Below are positions 1 to 5,066 of a stretch of 8,894 bases of DNA, piece by piece. Made by a program: the position numbers and the translations under genes. The notes beneath the pieces were generated by a model, which saw nothing but the letters and a program-made list of their open reading frames with translations, had not been told where the DNA came from and ran no database searches. The first letter of the stretch is position 1, and each line of letters begins with the position of its first letter. Source of the DNA: Nitrospirota bacterium. GTDB lineage: Bacteria; Nitrospinota; Nitrospinia; Nitrospinales; Nitrospinaceae. The stretch spans positions 1-8,894 of the forward strand of contig QIDN01000375.1 in NCBI GenBank assembly GCA_003229345.1, given 5' to 3'.

Positions 1-1495
1 TGCCCTGTAACACGGTTTTGTCCGAGGCCGCGAGAATCAGAATACCGGTCAACACCGGCCCCACGCAGGGGGTCCAGCCCATGGCGAACGTAGCTCCAAA
101 CAGAAAATACCCGGCCAGGGTTGCGGCGGGGGCACTTTTGAATTCGGCTCCTGAAAATCCCTTGCCGGCCAAAGTCATGATGCCGAAAAGAATAATGAGC
201 ACGCCACCCCAGAAGGTCAGGGAATCCAGGTAGTCGCGCAAAATACTTCCCACTAGGCTGGCCGATGCCCCCATCACCACAAACAGGGATGCCAATCCAC
301 AAAAAAAGGCGAACGAGTTGAGCGTCATCCGCCCCCGGCTGGTCTGGGCGGTAATCGCAAAGTAGGCCGGCAGGATGGGTAAGGTGCAGGGAGATAGGAA
401 ACTGAACAGACCGGCCAGCAGTGATAGCAGGGCCAATACCAGAATCCCGGATTTTGGGAGTGTGGATTCCGGTTCGAATGGGTTGAACGCAGTAGCGGGA
501 CCGGTTTCGGCGGTAGACTCTGAAGTTCCCGTCGATCCGCCGAATAAATTTCCGCCGGGAGCGGGAAGACTTGAGGGTTGGTTTTGCGCCCGTGTGTTGG
601 GAGAAGTGGAAGCTTCTTGAAACGCTTTCGGCGCCTTACTACTGACACAGCGGAACCCAACATCCGATGCTCCCTGATCGGGATTGGCATACTGGCGGTA
701 CCCGGCCCGCGCAAACTCTTTCAGTACTTTGTCATAAAATTCACCGGGGAAATGCCCGATGTCGGAAACGGAGGTTCCCCTAATCACTTTGTAACCTTGA
801 TTGAAATCGTCAAACTGAAACGGGTTGTCGGGATAGGGAACGTAGCCCCCATCGACCCATTCCCAGGCATTGCCGATCAAATCCTCCACGCCTTCGGGGT
901 TGGCTCCCTTGGGGAAAGCGCCGACTTTGGACAGAGGGACTTTGGAGCCTATTTTATTGGGAAGGTTGGCGCGATCGCGTTCAAACGCATTTCCCCAAGG
1001 GTAGGCGTCCCCTTTGGTGCCGCGCGCGGCCCGTTCCCATTCTTTTTCGGTAGGCAGGCGCTTATCCGCCCATTGGCAAAAATTGGCGGCATCGAACCAG
1101 GTCACCCAAATCACCGGGTGATCGCCTTGGCCTTCGGGAAATTGAGTTTTTTGCCAGTCCCTGGGTGGCGCGTAATAACCGAGCTTTTCGATCATGACTT
1201 TGTATTCGGGATGGGTGGGGAGGTTTTCCAGGAATTTCTGGTACCGGCGATTCGTCACTTCAAACCGGTCGATGTAAAATCCCTTGAGGAACGGTTTCTG
1301 TTCGGGATGCGCGTCCTGGTACAGGGGTTTGGGAATACCCATAGAAGCGTTCAACCCGGATGTATCTATTTGGTTGGTTCCGAACACAAACTGTCCTGCG
1401 GGAATAAAAATCATATTCCCTTCCAGCGGATTGTCCGGTCCGTTCTCATGAGCCCAAGAGAGCATTGGAGCGCTACACGTCACGAGGGCTCCCAA
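1..1495 (-). CDS. SUMF1-fold / CcdA fusion protein (3' end outside window)
   Basis: A single frame stays open from about 1507 to the window edge (498 codons from the TTG at 1495). Residues about 25-285 are a SUMF1/FGE-sulfatase fold: an opening NMIFIPAG, then GFYIDRFEVTN, a HPVIWVTWFDA stretch, RLPTEKEWERAAR, YPWGN, GNAWEWV, and the closing GFRC at 280-283. A low-complexity Ser/Thr/Pro/Gly linker (286-348) leads into a CcdA/DsbD-type membrane domain with the redox motif LSPCTLP (Cys370) and GWTPCVGP (Cys477). CcdA domains pass electrons from cytoplasmic thioredoxin to periplasmic thiol proteins, and the SUMF1 part should therefore be periplasmic. The residues before it (GALVTCSAPMLSWA) look like the end of a signal peptide. 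The TTG start has an AAAGGG eight bases upstream; ATG 1465 would lose the signal. The SUMF1 part lacks the paired active-site cysteines of true formylglycine-generating enzymes. The gene lies 20 bases after a TlpA-like thioredoxin, its likely redox partner. Domain calls are secure; the start is not. Confidence 0.85.
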   Translation of the reverse strand, partial: MGALVTCSAPMLSWAHENGPDNPLEGNMIFIPAGQFVFGTNQIDTSGLNASMGIPKPLYQDAHPEQKPFLKGFYIDRFEVTNRRYQKFLENLPTHPEYKVMIEKLGYYAPPRDWQKTQFPEGQGDHPVIWVTWFDAANFCQWADKRLPTEKEWERAARGTKGDAYPWGNAFERDRANLPNKIGSKVPLSKVGAFPKGANPEGVEDLIGNAWEWVDGGYVPYPDNPFQFDDFNQGYKVIRGTSVSDIGHFPGEFYDKVLKEFARAGYRQYANPDQGASDVGFRCVSSKAPKAFQEASTSPNTRAQNQPSSLPAPGGNLFGGSTGTSESTAETGPATAFNPFEPESTLPKSGILVLALLSLLAGLFSFLSPCTLPILPAYFAITAQTSRGRMTLNSFAFFCGLASLFVVMGASASLVGSILRDYLDSLTFWGGVLIILFGIMTLAGKGFSGAEFKSAPAATLAGYFLFGATFAMGWTPCVGPVLTGILILAASDKTVLQG

Positions 1496-1515
1496 GGCCA
1501 GCGCCCTTTAAATTT

Positions 1516-2118
1516 TCAGCACGGTGATTTTTGATTGTTTTTGCATGGCGAGGGTTGCGGTGCTTCCGCAGCTTTCTCGGGGGTTGCAAGCAGTTGATCA
1601 AAATAGAGAAGGGTTTTGGGGGCCATCCAGTTTTCCGCTCCGTTTAAAACGCCGATAATTTTGCCCTGGGGGTCGATCAAAAACGTTGTGGGTAGGCTAA
1701 TCACACCAAACTGGTTACTGGCTTTCAGTTTGGGGTCCAGCCCGACGGGGAAGGTGAAATTCTGTGCCTGAATATAAGGTTCAACCACCTGCGCCCCAAA
1801 AATATCGTTGGAAACGGCAATCATCGCGAAGTTTCGTTTGTTGAATTTCCGGTACAGTGACTCTAGCGACGGCATTTCCACTTTACAGGGTCCGCACCAG
1901 GTGGCCCAGAAATTGACTAGCAGATATTTCCCCTGGTAATCTTTCAGCGCCAACTCATGGCCGTCGAGGGAGGGTATGGAAAATTGAGGCGCGTTAACCT
2001 GCAGGTCTTCGCCCGCAAAGGACGGGGCGGCCAGTATCAGGCCTACAACCCAAATCCAAAAAAGGATTTTCGGGCCCGATGGGGTTCCAATAGATATTCG
2101 ATTTAGCTGGGTAGGCAT
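1516..2118 (-). CDS. TlpA/ResA-like periplasmic thiol-disulfide oxidoreductase
   Basis: This 200-residue protein has a hydrophobic N-terminal segment (about 19-35, ending APSFAG) that is either a cleaved signal peptide or an anchor, so it should act in the periplasm. The thioredoxin-like AhpC/TSA/Redoxin fold carries the active site WCGPC at 74-78 within LVNFWATWCGPC and the cis-proline loop SLPTTFLID (Pro143). Such proteins reduce disulfides in cytochrome c maturation or in specific client proteins and are themselves re-reduced by CcdA or DsbD. Here a CcdA domain is encoded 20 bases downstream, which supports that pairing. The C-terminus is unusual: a proline-rich tail ends PCKNNQKSPC, adding two cysteines (192 and 200) outside the fold. 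The ATG at 2118 has no convincing Shine-Dalgarno, and an in-frame stop lies six codons upstream. The specific client is unknown. Confidence 0.92.
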   Translation of the reverse strand: MPTQLNRISIGTPSGPKILFWIWVVGLILAAPSFAGEDLQVNAPQFSIPSLDGHELALKDYQGKYLLVNFWATWCGPCKVEMPSLESLYRKFNKRNFAMIAVSNDIFGAQVVEPYIQAQNFTFPVGLDPKLKASNQFGVISLPTTFLIDPQGKIIGVLNGAENWMAPKTLLYFDQLLATPEKAAEAPQPSPCKNNQKSPC

Positions 2119-2175
2119 GGGGCTTCAGGGTTCAACGCGATTCATGAAAATCAAACTGCAATTTCATGGGCCGGA

Positions 2176-2409
2176 TTATTCAACCGATTCGATACACCGG
2201 ACCATTGGGATGGCTTTCTTCAACGCGCGCTCGATGCCCATTTTAAGGGTCATGGTAGAACTGGAGCAGGAACTGCAAGCGCCAATCAAGCGCAACTTGA
2301 CAACTCCGTCTTCAATATCCACCAACTCGACATTACCGCCATCCTGCATGAGTTGTGGACGAAGGGTTTCGAGGACTTCTTCGACTTCCTCTTTCATTTC
2401 ATCCACCAC
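2176..2409 (-). CDS. NifU C-terminal domain (Nfu-type) Fe-S scaffold protein
   Basis: This 77-residue protein consists of a single NifU C-terminal domain. It has the family pattern MQDGGNVELVDIEDGVVKLRL followed by GACSSCSSSTMTLKMGIE, with the cluster-binding CxxC at Cys45 and Cys48. Nfu proteins hold a [4Fe-4S] cluster at a subunit interface through these two cysteines and deliver it to apo-proteins in the cytoplasm. The start is a GTG at 2409 preceded by GAGGGG at six bases; the ATG four codons later is the alternative. It follows the ferredoxin gene by 29 bases and precedes the thioredoxin gene by 57 bases, all on the same strand. Its length is normal for a stand-alone Nfu module, so nothing appears truncated. 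Its clients are unknown, but the neighbouring Fe-S protein is an obvious candidate. Confidence 0.93.
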   Translation of the reverse strand: MVDEMKEEVEEVLETLRPQLMQDGGNVELVDIEDGVVKLRLIGACSSCSSSTMTLKMGIERALKKAIPMVRCIESVE

Positions 2410-2438
2410 AATAAGCCCCTCAATACATTGTTAAAATA

Positions 2439-2687
2439 TCACTCGCCGACCAAGGCTTCCTTCTTAGACAAGAGTTCCTCTTTGGTTTCTACATGCTCCG
2501 GGTCCTTCGGAATGCAGTCCACCGGACACACTTCCACGCACTGGGCGTCTTCGTACCAGCCGACACATTCCGTACATTTTTCCCAGTCTATCACATAGAT
2601 TTCATCGCCCTCGGTAATTGCTTCGTTGGGGCATTCCGGCTCGCAGACCCCGCAATTCACACAATCTTCATTAATCAGTAAGGCCAT
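2439..2687 (-). CDS. 2[4Fe-4S] ferredoxin, Allochromatium/YfhL type
   Basis: This is an 82-residue low-potential electron carrier with two [4Fe-4S] clusters. The first motif is C9-x2-C12-x2-C15-x3-C19-P. The second is expanded, C38-x2-C41-x8-C50-x3-C54-P, with the insert VGWYEDAQ between the second and third cysteine and an additional Cys58. This insertion and the C-terminal helix are the hallmarks of the Allochromatium vinosum-type ferredoxins and the E. coli YfhL group, known for very low reduction potentials. From memory of the A. vinosum protein, the similarity is high along the entire length. The ATG at 2687 has GGAG seven bases upstream. It lies between the JAMM protease and the Nfu gene. 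Physiological partners are not evident from the sequence. Confidence 0.96.
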   Translation of the reverse strand: MALLINEDCVNCGVCEPECPNEAITEGDEIYVIDWEKCTECVGWYEDAQCVEVCPVDCIPKDPEHVETKEELLSKKEALVGE

Positions 2688-2702
2688 GCCATATCTCCTT
2701 CA

Positions 2703-2725
2703 ATAAAACAGAGTCTCTGTTTTAT
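2703..2725. repeat. Perfect 11-bp palindrome between protease and ferredoxin genes
   Basis: The arms ATAAAACAGAG and CTCTGTTTTAT pair perfectly around one central base. The element fills most of the 41-base gap between the JAMM stop codon and the ferredoxin start, and its edge is about eight bases from the ferredoxin GGAG. In RNA a hairpin would need a looser loop, with A-rich and U-rich sides that resemble a weak intrinsic terminator. It may instead be a DNA operator or an RNA processing site that sets the ratio of the two genes. Its function is inferred only from position and symmetry. Confidence 0.6.
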
Positions 2726-2728
2726 GGG

Positions 2729-3187
2729 CTATAGATGAACTTTTTCAAACGAGCTGCTCTCAGGTTTCCATTCAAAAAATGCCTGATCCCTGATTTGCTT
2801 ATTATACACCGAGATGACCAGATAACGGGCATCCGGGTAAGTCGGTTCGTTGTCGAACAGGGCCATCCGCTTATCCTCTTCCGAAAAATACGCGTCGTGC
2901 TCCGGATGCGAGTGATAAAACAGCTTGATCACCAAGCCCTGCTCTTGCGCCTGCTTCATGATCCTCATCAATTCCCGGGGGTCAATGTAGTAAGCGGTGC
3001 GTGCGTCCCGTATGTAAGTTTTGGGGTCCTGCTCGTGCAACTGGTTCTGAATATTCGTGCAACGAAAAATCTGATCGTTTTCCGGATGGTCCGGCTTGCC
3101 GATCACGATCCCGCAACATTCGTCAGGATACTCTGCCAAAGCGTGTTCCCGCGCTTCCGTTAATTTGTCGTCAGCTAAGGAAATCAT
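2729..3187 (-). CDS. JAMM/MPN (Mov34) zinc metalloprotease, Mec-like
   Basis: This 152-residue protein has the full JAMM signature. The upstream glutamate is Glu23 in YPDECCGIVIG, and the zinc-binding core is YHSHPEHDAYFSEEDK with His92, His94, Ser102 and Asp105. Bacterial single-domain members of this size belong to MEROPS M67 and include Mycobacterium Mec, which releases C-terminal extensions from the sulfur carrier CysO. Others act on ThiS/MoaD-like ubiquitin-fold carriers. It is therefore expected to be a cytoplasmic peptidase trimming a sulfur carrier before activation. No carrier or E1-like (ThiF/MoeB) gene is in the window, so the substrate is inferred only. It is the first gene of the five-gene run. 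The ATG at 3187 has no clear ribosome binding site, and the predicted transcript start lies within about ten bases of it. Confidence 0.9.
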   Translation of the reverse strand: MISLADDKLTEAREHALAEYPDECCGIVIGKPDHPENDQIFRCTNIQNQLHEQDPKTYIRDARTAYYIDPRELMRIMKQAQEQGLVIKLFYHSHPEHDAYFSEEDKRMALFDNEPTYPDARYLVISVYNKQIRDQAFFEWKPESSSFEKVHL

Positions 3188-3200
3188 TGGATTCGTGTCT

Positions 3201-3230
3201 ATTTTGAAACGTGGGAGGCAGGTTTGTCAA
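3201..3230 (-). promoter_or_regulatory. Sigma70-like promoter of the protease-ferredoxin-Nfu-TlpA-fusion run
   Basis: On the minus strand a consensus -35 box TTGACA (3230-3225) is followed after 18 bases by CAAAAT (3206-3201), which matches four of six positions of TATAAT. Transcription would begin close to 3194, so the JAMM gene would have a very short leader of some seven bases, in agreement with its lack of a Shine-Dalgarno. The 3188-3313 gap holds no gene and no convincing terminator for the upstream 2Fe-2S ferredoxin gene. Confidence 0.45.
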
Positions 3231-3313
3231 CGGGTTTCTAAAGATTGTCTGCCCATCACTGGAAACGAACGATAATCTCTTATAACGCATTGTCTATCGA
3301 ATATTCCGGGGGA

Positions 3314-3613
3314 TCAAACGTGGGTGCGTACTACCAGATCGTGTTCCACGGTAATCTGGCAGGCCAAGCGCAGATTGGGATTTTTTTTCAAAGCTTTGGC
3401 TAGATTCTTGTTCTCCACCTCGTTGCGCTCCGGAACCTGGCCGGAGACGATCTCCACCCGGCAAGAGGCGCACAGGCCCCGCCCCCGGCAGTTCAATAGC
3501 TTGAAAATATGAGCATAAATGCCGAGTTTGGCCGCGATGGCCGCCTCCCGGAGGTTAGCTCCGGGTTCTACCTTCAGGGTTCGATTGTGGTTTTCAAAAT
3601 TGATTTCTAGCAT
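3314..3613 (-). CDS. Small [2Fe-2S] ferredoxin
   Basis: This 99-residue protein has the beta-grasp ferredoxin fold. Its cluster motif is LNCRGRGLCASC with Cys42, Cys48 and Cys51 (C-x5-C-x2-C), and the fourth ligand is Cys85 in LRLACQ. The x5 spacing resembles the adrenodoxin/ISC-type and other bacterial redox ferredoxins more than the plant photosynthetic x4 type. It should be a cytoplasmic one-electron carrier. The frame is open further upstream, but the ATG at 3613 is preferred because homology begins there and it overlaps the stop of the preceding zinc-ribbon gene by seven bases, suggesting coupled translation. Its electron donor and acceptor cannot be read from the window. Confidence 0.93.
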   Translation of the reverse strand: MLEINFENHNRTLKVEPGANLREAAIAAKLGIYAHIFKLLNCRGRGLCASCRVEIVSGQVPERNEVENKNLAKALKKNPNLRLACQITVEHDLVVRTHV

Positions 3614-3957
3614 GCTTCCACCTGTACATAGTTGCCCAAAGCGCCTTTGCCCCAATATCCGTGAAACGCACTTCCCGCCGTCGAGCAGACAGTGGTCATA
3701 TGAACAAACTGGGAAGCCCCTGTTTCCGTTTTCAGGACGCCGACTTGGGAATAGGGGGGAATTTTGCCTCCGCAATTAGCGCATTCCACCGAATACTGCT
3801 CGCAGAGCGATAGCAGGCAGGAGGCGCAAAATACCGGATCGAAGACATGAACCTCCTGACGGTCAAATTCAACTACCGTGGGAAGTTGGGAGACTTCAGT
3901 TCCGCATTCAGAGCAGAGGGTCGTTTGAGAGTTTTTAGAGACGACGGTTGGCTTCAT
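3607..3957 (-). CDS. Cysteine-rich zinc-ribbon-like protein, function unknown
   Basis: I do not recognise this 116-residue protein. It has three CxxC pairs, CSECG (15/18), CASC (44/47) and CANCG (59/62), with further cysteines at 52, 91 and 116 and a histidine at 99. The spacing suggests one or two treble-clef or zinc-ribbon folds, or less likely an Fe-S site. There is no signal peptide or membrane segment. The frame is open up to 4032, but the ATG at 3957 is chosen because AGGA lies just upstream and the candidate promoter at 3986-4013 would start transcription downstream of the earlier ATGs. Its last bases overlap the 2Fe-2S ferredoxin start, so the two products are probably made together and may work together. 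It follows mreB after 62 bases but is likely to be transcribed separately. Confidence 0.75.
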   Translation of the reverse strand: MKPTVVSKNSQTTLCSECGTEVSQLPTVVEFDRQEVHVFDPVFCASCLLSLCEQYSVECANCGGKIPPYSQVGVLKTETGASQFVHMTTVCSTAGSAFHGYWGKGALGNYVQVEAC

Positions 3958-3985
3958 GATCCTGGTGTGCGCGTCCAAAATGCCC

Positions 3986-4013
3986 ATTATATAAAGGGGG
4001 CATTGTACACCAA
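3986..4013 (-). promoter_or_regulatory. Candidate promoter for zinc-ribbon/ferredoxin pair
   Basis: A perfect TATAAT (3991-3986) lies on the minus strand 16 bases after TTGGTG (4013-4008), which matches the -35 consensus only in TTG. It sits in the short gap after mreB. The implied start near 3979 gives a leader of about 20 bases and supports the ATG at 3957 as the start of the zinc-ribbon gene. Confidence 0.45.
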
Positions 4014-4019
4014 GGGGGA

Positions 4020-5066
4020 TCAGTTGATGCAAACTTTTCTCATGGTATCGAAATTGTCGAGGATCGTGCCTGCGCCTTTGACGATGGTGAGCAGGGGTTC
4101 ATCGGGAATGAAGGTTTTGAGGTTGGTGGCTTCTTCGATCAGTTTGTCGAGGCCGCGGATCAAGGCGCCGCCGCCGGTGAGGTAGATGCCGTTGGAATAG
4201 ATGTCTGCCGAAAGCTCCGGCGGGGTTTTTTCCAGAGCCCGCATTAACACGGTGATGATGGCGGAAATCGGTTCTTTCATGGCTTCGCGGATTTCCTCAT
4301 CGTTGATGACGATGGAAGTAGGGATTCCGGTTTTAACATTCAGCCCGCGAACTTCGGTGGTGAGCGCAGGTTGTACCGGGTAAGCGCTTCCAATCTGGAT
4401 TTTGACCCGTTCGGCTTCAAAAATTCCGATATTTAGATGATGCTGTAATCGCATGTACCGTAAAATGGATTCGTCGAGCTCGTCGCCGGCTACCCGTATG
4501 GACTCGCCATACGCGATGGCCGACAGGGAAGTGACTGCCACGTCGGTGGTTCCCCCGCCGATATCGACGACCATGTTGCCTTCCGCTTTATGGACCGGAA
4601 TGCCTACGCCGATTGCTGCGGCCATCGGTTCCTCCACGAGATGAACTTCCCGGACGCCCGCCATGGTGGCCGCATCAATAACTGCCTTTTTTTCCACTTG
4701 GGTGATACAGGTGGGAATGCCCACAACCATGCGAGGCTTGATGAAGCGGTAGTTCTTGAGAATTTTCTGGATGAAGTACTTGATCATCGTATTGGTGATC
4801 TCGAAATCAGCGATCACCCCGTCTTTCATAGGCCGGATGGTTTTCAGCTTGCTATGAGTCCGGCCGTACATTTGCTTGGCTTCCAGGCCTACAGCGACTG
4901 GTTCTCCATAGCCGTGGCCATTATTATTGCTGACCGCCACCACCGAGGGCTCGTTTAGGACAATCCCCTGGTTTTTGACATAGACCAGCGTGTTGGCTGT
5001 GCCCAAGTCCATAGCTACGTCGGATACGAAATAATCGGAAAAATTTTTGAAAAAATTCTTAACCAT
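4020..5066 (-). CDS. mreB: Rod-shape-determining actin homologue MreB
   Basis: This 348-residue protein is a bacterial actin that polymerises at the inner face of the membrane and positions the elongasome for sidewall peptidoglycan synthesis. The nucleotide-binding motifs are in place: phosphate-1 DLGTANT (20-26), phosphate-2 DIGGGTTD (168-175) and the adenosine motif TGGGALI (297-303), with VEEPMAAAIG (144-153) between them. The length is typical. The ATG at 5066 fits the family N-terminus and overlaps the upstream gene's stop by eight bases; GAGAG lies five bases before it. Residues 208-217 (QHHLNIGIFE), just before AERVKIQIGSAYP, differ from the usual xNLLIGERT form of that helix. No mreC, mreD, rodA or pbp2 gene lies downstream; a zinc-ribbon gene follows instead. 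Confidence 0.95.
   Translation of the reverse strand: MVKNFFKNFSDYFVSDVAMDLGTANTLVYVKNQGIVLNEPSVVAVSNNNGHGYGEPVAVGLEAKQMYGRTHSKLKTIRPMKDGVIADFEITNTMIKYFIQKILKNYRFIKPRMVVGIPTCITQVEKKAVIDAATMAGVREVHLVEEPMAAAIGVGIPVHKAEGNMVVDIGGGTTDVAVTSLSAIAYGESIRVAGDELDESILRYMRLQHHLNIGIFEAERVKIQIGSAYPVQPALTTEVRGLNVKTGIPTSIVINDEEIREAMKEPISAIITVLMRALEKTPPELSADIYSNGIYLTGGGALIRGLDKLIEEATNLKTFIPDEPLLTIVKGAGTILDNFDTMRKVCIN

Noticed and set aside
578..1534. Long plus-strand open frame of 318 codons
   Set aside because: It is the shadow of the minus-strand SUMF1 domain, whose translation shows clear family motifs; the plus-strand protein shows none.
2735..3163. Plus-strand frame of 142 codons
   Set aside because: It lies opposite the JAMM protease, which carries all metal ligands.
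3614..3775. Upstream extension of the 2Fe-2S ferredoxin frame
   Set aside because: The extra 54 residues overlap the zinc-ribbon gene in another frame; the ferredoxin fold begins at the ATG at 3613.
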